This document shows, piece by piece, positions 1 to 13,820 of a stretch of DNA of 64,000 nt. This stretch comes from Hemibagrus wyckioides. Taxonomy: Eukaryota > Chordata > Actinopteri > Siluriformes > Bagridae. The stretch lies in NCBI RefSeq assembly GCF_019097595.1, contig NC_080713.1, forward strand, positions 9,265,699 to 9,329,698, read 5' to 3'. The notes beneath the pieces were generated by a model. The model ran no database searches. It was not told the origin of the DNA and saw only the letters and a list, made by a program, of their open reading frames with translations. The position numbers and the translations under genes were made by a program. Within the stretch, counting starts at the first letter, position 1; the number at the start of each line of letters is the position of its first letter.

Positions 1-507
1 TTCTAGTACAAAGTCAGCACATTTTGATTAACTGAGATTCAGTTTTTATATTAACCCTCTGTACAAAAAAAACTAGAACTAAAGTCTTGAAACATGTATT
101 GACCTATTAATATTGATCATTAATATGATCATGTATTGATCATATTTGTTGGTTTAAAAAATGACTACAATTAACCTTTGATGGGCTGATTCAGGCTCAG
201 GTTCATTTATAGAAGATGTGATTAATTAGGGTAATAATTATTAATTATTAATACACGTGGCAGAAAAGTGATGTCAAATTCTGCAGACACCTGCAGAGGT
301 TTTATGTAGATTTTAGTGTTTTAGGCTAAAGAAAGAACATGTATGAAAATGTTTTTTCCATTCTACAGTCTTACTGTTAATTTGCTACGTGATTTGATAA
401 AATGTCATTATACTGTTTGCATCATTTATTGAATTAGAGCAGGGGAATCAGAGAGTAAGAATTGAACCTAGGTGCGAGCCTATTATGTGCATGCATGCTT
501 TTAGATT
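1..507. other. 3' flank of P2RY6
   Basis: AT-rich sequence downstream of the P2RY6 stop codon. On the minus strand a canonical AATAAA lies at 425-430, about 80 bases after the stop, so a short 3'UTR ending near 400-415 is plausible. The rest (1-400) shows no coding potential, only small repeats of the palindrome TGATCAT around 113-140. Confidence 0.4.
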
Positions 508-1530
508 TCATGCCCTTAATGATTTTTGGTTTATTAGTTTTTTTGGTGGTCTTTCTCCTTGTTTGCTGTTTTCTCTGTATGTAGTGACCCTGAGCAGCAG
601 GCTACGTGTGCTGCGTCTAAATTTGGGCTGTGTGAAGTAGAACAGGATAGGATCGAGCACACTGTTCATGCTGGCAAAGGGCCTCGTACTCTTATAGACC
701 ACAGAAAAAAAGTTTCGAAGTTGGCATGGAGCATCAGGCAAGGTCCTCACTGACAGGTACATTGTTTTGGTCACATGAAAAGGTAGGAAGCTGACAGCAA
801 ACACCAGCACCACAATAGCAATCATCCTCACAGCCTTGCACTTCTTCTCCTTTGCTGCTTCACCACTGGCATCACCCGGTTGGCACAGAACCCGTGCCAT
901 CTTGCAGTATAATAGCACAATGACCATAAAAGGCAACATGAAGCCCAGACAGGTGAGGGCCATGCCGTATGGGTAGTATTGCTGCGAGCGTTCAGGCACA
1001 CTCAGATCGTAGCACACGGTACGATTTCTCTGGATGCCAGTCGCTGCAAATTCAAATGTAGGTGCACATAAAAGTGCCACAATGACCCAGACACTGGCAC
1101 ACACAGCCCATGCCAGCTTGCGTCCTGCTCTTCTGAGCCATGGGGACAGCGGATGGCAGATTCCCATGTAGCGCTGAACGCTGATGCAGGTAAGAAAAAG
1201 GATGCTGCTGTGCAGGTTACTGTAGAACTGGAAGCGTACCCATCTGCATGTGAGCTCTCCAAAGGGCCAGTAGTCTCGACTGCCATAGTTGTAGATGAGC
1301 AGAGGGAGAGAGCACACGTACAGGAAGTCAGCTGCCGCCAGGTTCAGCGTGTAGATGTTCGTCCGAGTCAGGGAACGTCTGCTTCCCCACAGCTGCAGGA
1401 TGACGGCAAAATTGAGTGGCAAGCCGAGGACGAAGACCACGCTGTACACCACAGGGAGGAGAATGCGCTTAAAATCCTCATTGTAGGTGCAAGAAGGCAG
1501 AACAGACGATGAGGAGGAAGTATTCTCCAT
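508..1530 (-). CDS. P2RY6: P2Y purinoceptor 6 (UDP-sensing GPCR)
   Basis: Rhodopsin-like seven-helix receptor of 340 residues, close to the usual P2Y6 length. The family is an extracellular nucleotide receptor (mammalian P2Y6 prefers UDP and couples to Gq), acting at the plasma membrane. Seen in the sequence: LPLN in helix 1 (N40), LAAAD in helix 2 (D68), the helix-3 end CISVQRYMGICHPL with QRY in place of DRY (119-121), ECL2 IQRNRTVCYDLS, FLPFHVTK in helix 6 (248-255), R283 in helix 7 and DPILFYF in place of NPxxY (293-299). C95/C173 and C14/C269 fit the two P2Y disulfides. N3 and N169 are N-glycosylation sequons. Helix and loop strings match vertebrate P2Y6 more closely than other P2Y subtypes as I recall them. 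The start is the first ATG; a pyrimidine-rich acceptor ends at 1554, so this is a single coding exon with spliced 5'UTR. The reading frame is intact. Confidence 0.93.
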   Translation of the reverse strand: MENTSSSSSVLPSCTYNEDFKRILLPVVYSVVFVLGLPLNFAVILQLWGSRRSLTRTNIYTLNLAAADFLYVCSLPLLIYNYGSRDYWPFGELTCRWVRFQFYSNLHSSILFLTCISVQRYMGICHPLSPWLRRAGRKLAWAVCASVWVIVALLCAPTFEFAATGIQRNRTVCYDLSVPERSQQYYPYGMALTCLGFMLPFMVIVLLYCKMARVLCQPGDASGEAAKEKKCKAVRMIAIVVLVFAVSFLPFHVTKTMYLSVRTLPDAPCQLRNFFSVVYKSTRPFASMNSVLDPILFYFTQPKFRRSTRSLLLRVTTYRENSKQGERPPKKLINQKSLRA

Positions 1531-1553
1531 CCGAGAAATGATCGATTTACATT
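1531..1553 (-). other. P2RY6: 5'UTR part of P2RY6 coding exon and splice acceptor
   Basis: Reading the minus strand, a pyrimidine-rich tract at about 1560-1580 runs into TTTTAG, with the AG at 1555-1554. The exon would start at 1553, leaving 23 bases of 5'UTR before the ATG. This is how many P2Y receptor genes are built: intronless coding exon, spliced leader. The donor is not nearby; a candidate lies at 28807 (separate entry). Confidence 0.65.
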
Positions 1554-1714
1554 CTAAAACAGAGACAGGAAAGAGACAGAGAATTAAAACACATAGTAGG
1601 AGTGATAAAGAGTCATCAGCTGGTCAAAAGTAGAGTCTTCATTTTATTTCATTTCATTTCTCTTCTGGTTAGTCAAGTGATTGTTTAAAAAAGACAAATG
1701 TATGTCATTTTATG

Positions 1715-1945
1715 AGCCTCTGGCTTCACCAGTTCCTCCTACATCCCAAAAACATAGCAGTAGGCAAACTGGTTACTCTGAATTGCCCCTAGTTGTGAAC
1801 AAATGTGTGAATGTGTACAGACCAATGCCCTATACAGGGTGCATTCCCACCTCAAGCCCAGTGTTTCTGAAATAGGCCACAGATCCACTGATCCTGACTA
1901 GAATAAAGTTGTTACTGAAAATTAATAAATAAACCACAGGAAATA
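1715..1945 (+). repeat. Decayed dispersed teleost repeat
   Basis: The run contains phrases typical of a widespread fish repeat: cctcctacatcccaaaaaca, gaattgcccctagttgtgaa and a cagggtgcattcccacctca block, ending in a gataaag-like, A-rich tail. It is degenerate and has no coding frame. Family name uncertain (SINE-like or non-autonomous DNA element). Confidence 0.5.
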
Positions 1946-2820
1946 CTTTAACCACTGATATAGTGCTATATGTACAGATATGTACAAGCAGGAGACAAAA
2001 AAAAGGAAGACCCACTGGCCCTGTTATTATCTGTGGGAATAATTCCTGATGGGAGTGGTCTCTTCCAGGATGACCCTGCCCCCATTCACAGTACATGAAG
2101 TCGCACTGAATGGTTTAGAAGCTGAAAATGTAAATCATATGGTTACGGCTTTCACAGTCATCAGATCTCAACCCAATCGTTCAGCTACATGGAAGCAACA
2201 TGTTAGACAGTGCTTTCTACTATCATCATAAAACCAAACCTCTCTTCAGTACTTAAGAGTTAGTTGACACATATGTATGAAATACACATACAGTATTCAT
2301 TACCAAAACAAATAAAGATGAAGTAAGAACTTTATGATTCATGTCCCAAGACTTAAATATTAATACTTTTGAACTATAAATGAGCTCATAAAATAAAAGG
2401 AACTGGTCCACATAGCTCTTAATTCAATCCCAGGATCTGGATGTAATTTATCTAGGAAGTCAGTGTGTTATGCTACTTGGCATTCACACCAAGGGCTTTG
2501 GCATCAATCACACTAATCTGACTCAGAAGCAGCCAAGCTAATTCCTTTCAAGTATTTCAATTCGTTAATCCTTGGCACCACAACTTGAATATGTGTGTTT
2601 GCATTTTGGAAGTTACAAGACACACAAGTGTGCATCATTAGATAGATATTCAGTTTGAAATCTATATGCAGATAAAAACAAGGCTAAAATGAATTGCCCT
2701 AGAAGGACTGTACATTGAAAGTTGAATATTATACAGACTTTAATAGAAATACTATGAATAGTGTGTACTAGGTATAGTAGGCATAGTGTGTAATATAAAG
2801 GTCAATCATTCTTCTTGAGG
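1946..2820. other. Proposed P2RY6 intron, no recognised element
   Basis: AT-rich noncoding sequence. I see no gene, clear terminal repeat or RNA gene. Short open frames here lack codon structure. Confidence 0.4.
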
Positions 2821-2824
2821 AACT

Positions 2825-3130
2825 GCTTTATCCTAGTCAGGGTCCAGCTTGGAAACCTATCATGGGAACACTAAGCATGAGGCTGGAATGCACCATAAAT
2901 ATGACGGCAGTGCAGGACATTACCACAAATTCTACATACTTCGAGCAAGTTCAAATTGCCAATCCAGATACTACATCACATATTATTTGCAGGAAACTAG
3001 AGACCTAGGAGGAAACCCATACAGACCCTTGAAGCACATGCATGGAAACTCCACACAGACTGCACCCGGAGCTCAGAACTGAACCCATGACCTTTAAGCT
3101 GTGAGGCAGCAATGCACTGCACCATTGTGA
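2825..3130 (+). repeat. Dispersed teleost repeat, full-span but diverged copy
   Basis: Contains, in the usual order, the cctatcatgggaacactaag start, a ggctggaatgcacc motif, gaggaaacccatacagaccc, ggaaactccacacagactgc and the terminal ctgtgaggcagcaatgcact block seen in a common fish repeat. Other, shorter copies lie at 4385-4600, 12705-12900, 29291-29430 and 39385-39575. Confidence 0.6.
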
Positions 3131-4384
3131 CCTAGTATACAGCCTGAATATTAGCAATTATGAATATTATGAATACTGTGTAGTAGGTATTGTATACATG
3201 TGTAGTGGTTTGGAAAAAACGTTATAGGACCAGGAGCTGAGATGCACTCCATCATTCCAGGAAAATTACACAAGCATTGATAAAGAGCTTCAACTGAAAG
3301 TACCCTACATTCTCAAACACAGCTTTGAAGCGAAGGTACCCAGCATAGCATTTTTAGTTTCAGGAAGAGAATTTTAAACTGAGATCTCGAGATGAGTCAG
3401 GACTGTGCATGTTTAAGGCATACTTCAAAACCTATCATTAGTTGGGCTCTGAAAAGGTAATCCATTATAAAGCTTGCATTACTAGTACTGCCTTGCCGAG
3501 TTAAATCTGTCTGCTGAAAACCCTGCACTTGTGTCAAAACCCTGTCCTGTGCCTGATGCATGAGAAGAAAAAATACAGCTGGTCCCAGATTTAAATATAG
3601 TATATATATATAGTATAAGAATAGGAGTAAATACAGTGAGCAATGTAAATAAAGAATGGTATACAAAAGAGTGTACAGAAAAAACTATGAATATAACATA
3701 CAAAAAATATGACAAAGTACAAACAAATCCTGACTTAATAATTGAATGTAATGACCTATACTGTAAATGATACTTTTAACATTTTAAATACACTTTACAC
3801 TTCAAGGATGAATTATTATTTACAAAAAAACAAGTAATGTATAATAAGATGCCTCTGCAGTTAAGGAATGAGAGAAGACTCAGAGATTTGTACAGTGTGT
3901 GTGTGTGTGTGTGTAAGGAAATCGGAAATCTGTACAGTGTGCCAGGAAGCTTCAGCAGACTCGATTGTTTCCTGTGAGTATAATTATAGTTATGACTGAG
4001 ATTGAATGTGTTCCAAACCGGATGTTAAACCTTCCAGCAATAAACTGAGGAGAATAATAGAGGACTAAGACTATCACATCCTGAAATTAATAGTGTGAAA
4101 CATCTATTATGAATACAGTGTAATAATATATTGTAATGTCCCCATACTGTGAATGGTGTATGGTAGAGATAGGGATGTTTAGGGACCTTACGATTTTTCC
4201 AGAATCACTTTCACTATTTGTGTCAATTGGTGTATAAGAATAAATGCATGTATATATTTATATAATTCACATATTTTAAATGTCCTATTAATTCTCAAAA
4301 CACATTTTTACTGCACTATGCACCTGTCTCTCTCATATATACATTTTGTATGGACTATTTATACACATAACAGACCAAATTTTC
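3131..4384. other. No recognised gene
   Basis: Noncoding AT-rich sequence with a short GT microsatellite at 3895-3914. Nothing else can be supported. Confidence 0.4.
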
Positions 4385-4600
4385 AGGGCACTATGCACAC
4401 ACACATTCATACTCATTCTCACCCATTCAGTTTTACTTATCCAGTCCACCTATCAGCATTTTTCTGGGAAAACATGAGAAAAGAAAACTCACACAAACTT
4501 GGAGAATATCACATATGAAACTCCACACAGGCAGTAATCTGAGCTCAGGGTTGAACTGGGGATCATGGAGCTGTGAGCTGGCAACATCCCTCTGACGTAA
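4385..4600 (+). repeat. Dispersed teleost repeat, partial copy
   Basis: Same family as 2825-3130. It retains a CA-rich lead, ttacttatccagtccaccta, a gaaactccacacaggcagta segment and the ggagctgtgagctggcaaca end. Noncoding and degenerate. Confidence 0.55.
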
Positions 4601-5137
4601 TGTGTTAATCTGAAAGCAGAGTAAGAATTAATTGAACAATTTAATGTGGAATGGTAATAACTCATGGGAGGGGCATTATGTTGCTTGTTTACCTCTGGTT
4701 TAGGCCATACCCCCTTCAGGTTTAAATCTGAATACATATAGCAGCATTGTGTTACAGCCCTAATATTTACATTAACCAGTGTCAGTATTAGAAATAGCAC
4801 GAATACTGTTAATGTAAATGTGTACAGTGATTGTTGTAGTGTGTGCATATAGGAATAGTGTGACTAGAAATAGCATTTATAAAATGATCAAGTTAATAGT
4901 GTAGGCTATAGCATAATCTATTGTTTAATAAACTGTACATTATTATGCTACGTTCACACATACAGTGATTTTATTGCGGCAAGTCACCAGCCGCTGTACT
5001 ATGAACTCACTGCCAGATGCCATAGTAATAATGTTTATCAGTGGGTGGTGCAACTAGCATTGAAAAAAATCAGTTTACTTGCCACTAAAATGAAACATTG
5101 TGGAGGGAGTTTTGGCGTTTATGTAGAAAATTTAGCA

Positions 5138-5138
<1 letters not shown>
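4601..5138. other. No recognised gene
   Basis: AT-rich noncoding sequence between two repeats. No coding or transposon signature recognised. Confidence 0.35.

Positions 5139-5194
<56 letters not shown>
5139..5194. repeat. (TA)n microsatellite, about 28 units
   Basis: Uninterrupted TA dinucleotide run followed by a short CA stretch. Any open frame reading IYIYIY across it is an artefact of the repeat. Confidence 0.95.
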
Positions 5195-7545
<2,351 letters not shown>

Positions 7546-8443
7546 TGGAGGGTTTTAAGTTAGTGTTAACTCTGAATCACACTTTTCTAAATAAGCAATC
7601 AATCCACCAATTCAGCTCCTTGCCCTGACGTAAACCTCACCACATCCGCAACACAGCTTCATATCTGGCAGTAACTTCGTGCTTTGTCATCAGTCTCTGT
7701 TTTTCTTTCTCTTACTAGTTGTCTGTCGAACCGTAAAACAACACACCTCAATTTCCCAACAACTGCCCACTGCCTGGACATGTCTCTGCCCATATTTCAT
7801 GGTGATGACAATTCTTACACAGCTCTCCTCCCTTCCACAAACAGCTCATGAATCATTTAGCACAAGCTGTTTACTTTGTCTATCCAGGATAGCAGACAGG
7901 AAGTTGACTATGCAGATGCCTGATGTCTGGAATGTTTGAGAAATCCTGGAAGCAAGCAGAGCCAATTCTGAGACATATTTCTACAGAATAATACAGAAAT
8001 GTGTTTGGGTATTTGTCTGTGAAAAATGATTAGCTGGTTTTGGCTGGTTCATTTATGGGAGAACATAAAAATGTTTTAAAGTAATCATGCCTATTTTTAG
8101 AATAGCTTTTTATGGTAATATTTAGCACTTGGATGTTTGAAGCTTCCCTTTGAGATTCCCAGGAATAAATTATTTTGTAACCTCGGTAGCATTAACAGTA
8201 AGGTAGGTTTTATTTGCTTATATCTGCTTTTCATTTGATCATGGCATCAAGCTTAGTATCAGACAACCAATCAGAAATTGCACACTGCATGCCACAGATC
8301 ACGTGAAAACCAGTATGTAGGCACTTAACAAAAATGGCTTGGTAGCTTTAGCCGTGGGGGAAATTCATGACACTGAAAAATTAGCAGAAGTTGGATATCA
8401 ATAAACATTTGGCCAACTATGTGACAAACGTAAAGACCGAAAA
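7546..8443. other. No recognised gene
   Basis: Noncoding sequence between the LINE tail and an inverted-repeat element. An 86-codon open frame at 7679-7939 shows no domain I recognise. Confidence 0.35.
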
Positions 8444-9512
8444 TATGAAAGCCCATTTCCGCCACTTAATAAAAAATAAAAAAGGTTCTTGCGACTTTTT
8501 ATCTCACGATTCTAATTTTTTTTCCTCAGAATTGCTTGTGCTAAAGTGTCAATATGCTTACTGTAATTATGAAAAATATAAATAACATTAAGATTCCTCA
8601 ATTTCTACTTTTGAGTTTATTGACAGGTTGGAAGTGACCCTATTAAGCCAAAATATGCTTTCTGTGTTGTCTTACAGATGTCTGAATAACTTCTTAGTAC
8701 ACTGCATATTAAAGGGGTCATTAAATGCATTTTATATCTTTACATTATGGCCCCCAATCAAAAAAAGTGTCCCCTTTGTTTTTACACCGATTAAATGTTT
8801 TACCTGGAGTACATTAACAGTTGCAAACATAAAAAGAGCTGCTTCATCGCAGACAAATAATAGCAGACATTTGAAAGTGTTCCTCCCTACAAAGTAGAAT
8901 TGTATATTAACTGATTAGATCAATATTTTATTCACAAATCTGGCATCGCATTATTATTCCGAAAGGTAGCAGTGAAAAAAAAGAAGAAAATATGACATGA
9001 CTGATGAAATATTATCAGGGGAAAATTATTCTCAAGTCAGTATACTGTAATATCTATCATCAGACAATGATTTATCATTATTTTTTTTACTGGACCACAG
9101 CGGTACTTCACTGGGGCTTGGCAGTACATCAACAGAATGCTCCCTTGATTTGCATGTTAAGGGGCATGCAGAGGGAAATTGTTATATCGTGAACGGGGTT
9201 ATATCAAATTCTGGCATTACAAAAAGGTGGCTAACACAAAATTCATATTTCAAACTGAGATGTGAACTGTGCAACTCGCAATTCTGAAAAAAAGTCAGAA
9301 TTGTGAGTTTATATTATGCAATTCTGAGAAAAAAGTCAGAATTGCGAGTTTATATCACGCAATTCTGAAAAAAAAAGGCAGAATTGCGAGATTATATCTC
9401 AATTCTGAGATAAAAAGTCAGAATTGTGAGTTTATATCACGCAATTCTGAGATAAAAAGTCGCAAGAACCTTTTTTTATTTTTTATTAAGTGGTGGAAAC
9501 AGGCTTCCATAC
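8444..9512. mobile_element. Non-autonomous DNA element with long inverted ends
   Basis: The left end (8444-8500) and the reverse complement of the right end (9460-9512) match over about 60 bases: ATGAAAGCC, TTTCC, CCACTTAATAAAAAATAAAA and GGTTCTTGCGACTTTTTATC. The right arm carries a tandem array (9276-9460). No transposase frame lies inside. The element looks like a MITE-type DNA transposon; superfamily not assigned because target duplications are not clear. Confidence 0.7.
9276..9460. repeat. Tandem palindromic minisatellite, unit about 42 bp
   Basis: Four to five units of about 42 bases, each running CAATTCTGA...TCAGAATTG followed by TGAGTTTATATCACG or a close variant. Every unit is itself an inverted repeat, so the array can fold into a row of small hairpins. 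It lies in the right arm of the inverted-repeat element. Confidence 0.8.
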
Positions 9513-9614
9513 GAAAAAGATTAGAAAGCTGGGAAAACAAAAACAATACATGCTCAGGTGCAGAACGGCAGGGCTGTCCTTACTGATGTATTTGTCATGG
9601 CTGTTGACGCCACA

Positions 9615-10024
9615 AATATACAAATAATTCTCATTTGTTAACCCAGGGTTTAGGAAAGTACAGTGAGAAAAGTAATAGTCTCATTATTTCTAATCACACT
9701 ATCCGGGGTTTCCTAGATTGGTTCTCTTTTGAGTCTGGTTCCTCTCTAGGTTTCTTCATCATATCATCTCAGGGAGTTTTTTCTTGCCACTGTTGCATCT
9801 TGTTCCTATATTCCTGTAAACCTTTTATATTCGTGTAACACTGCTTTATGTCCATTGTTAAAAGCACTGTACAAATAAAATTAAACTGAATTGAAGCATC
9901 AGATTAGGAATATCCAGGATTAACTGTTAGCCCCAAGTGAAGTATGAGCAGTATGAAACATGAAACAAAATTACCCAGGATTCTATTTGACCCAGGGTCA
10001 ACTACTTCAAGTGTGAAAAGCCCT
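9615..10024 (+). mobile_element. Non-autonomous element split by a retroelement tail
   Basis: The outer parts (9615-9673 and 9893-10024) match, in reverse, the uninterrupted sequence at 59301-59465: CCAGGGTTTAGGAA, TAGGAATA.CCAGGATTAA, GTATGAGCAGTATGAAA and CAAGTGTGAAAAGCCC. Between them sits an unrelated insert. Superfamily not determined. Confidence 0.6.
9674..9892 (+). mobile_element. Retroelement-like 3' tail, nested insert
   Basis: Contains a phrase series common in fish retroelement 3' ends: ctaggtttcttcatcatatc, ctcagggagttttttcttgc, ttgttaaaagcactgtacaa and a final aataaaattaaactgaattg. It interrupts a DNA element whose unbroken relative lies at 59.3 kb. Exact edges are approximate. 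Confidence 0.5.
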
Positions 10025-11344
10025 TCAAAGACTTTTATTAACAGTAAATAATCTGACGAGGATGCCAAACATGAAACCTTATATTGAAATCTAATATAAA
10101 CCTGATGTTTTTTTTAATTGTTTAAAGATAGTGAGACTGGCTTGTACATTTATACCAGCTTCCACTGTGTCTGTTGCTATGAAACGATTGAAATAGAAAC
10201 TGAGTTTAAGCTAAACCTAAAATAAGACTCCTCTACAGCATGACTAAATACAGCAAGTAAAGCAATATGATTGTTTATCCTCCTGGTGAACCAGTGCAGT
10301 CTCTGATTCAGAATATTCTTATGTGCTCACAGCATTCTTATCTATAATAAGGCTGACCATTATAAAAATCTGTCATATGACACTCTATTATTCTATAAAG
10401 ATCTGAATTTCCATCATAATGTATACTGAAAGTCAAGCTGCACCTGCAAGACCACATTTTCTAGTCAACAAGAGAAGCCCCTGCTGCTAAACCTAATATG
10501 TGGGGTCTTTTTTTCTCAGCAGGGTGTTTAACAGCTGTGCATCAAGAACAGAATATAAACAAGGACCTCTGAGCTCATGACCTATTCTTTTATTAGAATT
10601 TCCATGCACAAAACATCTGGTATCATTAAAAAAAATAAAAACCCTCACATTACTAGTATTAGCATAGCATCCTGCCATTATTAGCATTTGTATCATATCA
10701 CAAAGCACAGGATTTTGTATTTATTAGCGCTGTTTTTTTTTTTGGATAAATGGTTTAAATGAAAGTTAACGCAAGTCATGATGAAAGACAAACTGACTCC
10801 TATGAGAGTGAAAGGAAAAGAACATAGATGTCACTCGTGTCTCAGAAACAGGAACAGAGGCCAGAAATCTTACTCAATAAAAAGCTAGCATATGAGCTGG
10901 TGTTATTGCCCCATCATCTAATCCCTTTTTCCATCAAAACAGGAAATGAGGACAAAAATAATCTGTAATTATTGACTTTATGACAAAGGAAGGCCAAGAG
11001 CATTCACTTGTGTATTTATTAGCATTTCTGCTCATTATTTGTTTTAACTTCACTGCTCCTATTACAATGTGAGAAAAGAGTATTGGCTTCTGTATTTATT
11101 AGCATTTACATCAGCCACTAAGTTACAGCCTTCATTACAAAGACAAGAAAACTTTACCATATGGCAGAGGAACATTGACTTCTGTCAATACTAGCGGTTC
11201 AATATCAAGCAAGTTCACACTTTATCGTTAAGAAATGAGCATGGACCTCTACATTTATCAGGTGTAAAGAGGTGTTAGTCAGAGGCCAGGGGGAACTGAA
11301 GGAGCTGGAGAGATCCACAGCTCTGACAGGAGCAGCTGCTCCCA
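10025..11344. other. No recognised gene; weak tandem repetition
   Basis: Noncoding. The phrase TGTATTTATTAGCATT recurs at about 11010 and 11091, within loosely similar units of about 80 bases (10990-11200), and a variant lies at about 10714. No coding or transposon signature. Confidence 0.35.
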
Positions 11345-11650
11345 GGAGAACATGGCACTGGGTTTTATAGAAGAGCGGTGAGCCAAATGAAACCCATTTT
11401 GGTGACTCAGCAAAAGTGGAAAAGGTCCTGTAGATTGATGAGAGCTAAACTTAATGTTTTGGTCATGGCACAGAGCTCTGCACTTGATAGAAACTCAATA
11501 TGCTGTGCGCCAATTAAGAAGACTATCCTCACAGTGAAGAATGGTGGCTGTAGAATGATGCTGAGAGGTACTACTAAACTCTTGGATGCTTCACTGACTT
11601 TTCAAAGGTTTCAAAGCAAAAAAGATGAATACTTTTGATATTTTATTACT
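11345..11650 (+). pseudogene. Old Tc1-like transposase remnant
   Basis: Broken frames still spell transposase middle parts: a gtagattgatgagagctaaa stretch equivalent to W-x-DESK, then actatcctcacagtgaagaa and tggtggctgtagaatgatgc, equivalent to TIPTVKxGGGSxM. The tail reads gatgaatacttttgat, as at a Tc1 3' end. Numerous substitutions and indels; long dead. Confidence 0.6.
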
Positions 11651-12704
11651 TGGAAATACTTTTACAAACTATACTGACCCCACAGCCCATCATCCATTTG
11701 GGTTAAAGGTCCAATTGAGGTGGAAATGGAAATGTTAATGAACGTTTGTTTTGTGTCATTGACTTATTTATGTATTAATACCCCTAGTCACTGACTTCAT
11801 ATAAATCATAAGCATGAGGAACAAAAACACGGGTCGGTTAAAGATCTGGTTTAAAAAGCTCATTTAACCTACAGTCATTGATTCGATAACTCCAGTTATA
11901 AAAATTCCTTCCACTGTGTGCATGAGCAGGAACCATGCAGCTGCACACTGAGGTGTTTATGCAAACACTTATCATCCCTGACTGCTTACCAAGTGGGCCT
12001 TCGCCCTGTGTCAACCTTTTTGGGATCAATAAAATACAATTGGACTATAATAATATGTATGGGTTTTTATTAAAGCAGAGTACTGGTGCACACTAATATG
12101 TGTGTGTGTTTGTAGCTCTCCACACTCCACACTAGCAGGTGGGAAATGAAACTCCACAGCAGATGACAGGTTATTAGATGGAGCACATGAGCTTCCATAA
12201 GCTTTTTATAGACATAACACACACACACACACACCTGACAATATACATTACACAACTAGGGCTGTAACGTTAGTATTTTTGAATGTGATATTGGAAAACT
12301 GGAATATTCCATAAGGATAAGAAAATCTCATAGCATAGCCTGAATTTCACTAATAATGCAATAAATAATGAGCAAACTACAATCACATACAAAGCTCTTC
12401 AGTGCAACGTAACCACTTCACCACTAAACAAACGAACTGTAATTAATTAGCACAAATTTGAGCCAATTAATGTTTTTAATCACATCAATGATGATATAAT
12501 GAACTTATTATGAAAAATAAATTAATCCAGTTTTAAAAAATAATTTAAAAGATTAGATAAGATAAAGCAATTCATTCATGCATTTCTGATTCAAAATGTT
12601 TGCAATTATGTTTCCCAGAGCACAGGTTAGGTTAGCTAGCAACATTCATATTTTTAAATGAATCTAAGTAGACCACTGAAGGTGCTGATTAATTTTCTAA
12701 AATA
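11651..12704. other. No recognised gene
   Basis: AT-rich noncoding sequence with short GT/CA runs at 12100-12113 and 12219-12234. Nothing else supported. Confidence 0.35.
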
Positions 12705-12900
12705 GGGTCATAGGAAGCCTGGAGTCTCTCCCAGGGGACTCAGGGCACATGCCAGGGGACATTCTGGACTGGTTGCGAACACACACACACACACACACAC
12801 ACCAATTCACACAATCCGGAGATGTCAAATCAACCTATGCCTGTCAGTGGACTGAACTTTGGACTATGGCGGGAAACAAACCACAAAAACTCAAACATAA
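12705..12900 (+). repeat. Dispersed teleost repeat with (CA)n
   Basis: Same family as 2825-3130: gaagcctggagtctctccca, ggactcagggcacatgccag, then a CA microsatellite (12780-12802) and tcaatcaacctatgcctgt-like sequence. Degenerate. Confidence 0.5.
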
Positions 12901-13785
12901 TTAATATGATTTTTTATGTTAATGAGCTTATTTGAATGTTATCATTTCAGCTTATTCAAATGAATGTATAGCAGACATTCTACATAGTATAATAAATGAA
13001 TTACATTTTTTATTTAAAAAATGATATGGTAAAAGATGGGAAAAATTTAACATTTGTAGAAGGAGATACAGGAATGACTGTTTAGAGCTGCTACAACACA
13101 AGCAAAATCAGGAAGTAATTTGCTTCTTGTGGATGTCCCAAGACATCAGCCATTAGGCGACTATAAATGGTTTAAATGTATGATGTCATTCATTCATTCA
13201 TTAATAAACTAAAAATTGACCACAGTAGTTTACCAAATTTAAAGATGAATAAAACACTTTACACTAAGACGTGCTGTTCTAGGAAAACCTTTTCCCCCAA
13301 ATCACTTCTGCTTAAATCCTGTATAATAAAATAAATCAGTCTCCCGGTATAATAAATCTCTCAGTGGAGTCACTGCAGTAAAATAATTGTCTGAGTTAAA
13401 AAGCCTCTGTGGCTCTGTCCCAAATGTATGAAATCATGTCTACTAGAATTCTGGACTTAAGAGGAAGTTCCAAACGCTAAAACTTCTCAAATGCTAAAAA
13501 ATGTCATGGGTGGTTGTTACAGTAGTTTACGATGGTGCGTCACAAGATTCAAATGACTGTGTAATGAAATAATGCATAAAGCTAGCTGTTTTTACTGGAA
13601 ACATAAAGCTAAAGATCATATGTGTATACACTAGTGTCCCTTTTATGCGAGCGTCTCCATCATCAGTCCATTAGGCAGCAGATTAGAACACTTTTAAACA
13701 GGCAACGTGCAAGGCTATCTGCATGCACTGGCTCAAGGCATAACATTCTGAAGTAAGGAATAAAATGCTTCATAGGTCATGCTGT

Positions 13786-13820
<35 letters not shown>

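Noticed and set aside
1153..1512. 119-codon plus-strand open frame
   Set aside because: It is the antisense shadow of the P2RY6 coding region, whose minus-strand frame has clear receptor motifs.
9276..9460. Regular repeats of about 42 bp that resemble a CRISPR array
   Set aside because: Units are contiguous without unique spacers, each is a palindrome, and the host is a vertebrate genome. It is a transposon minisatellite.
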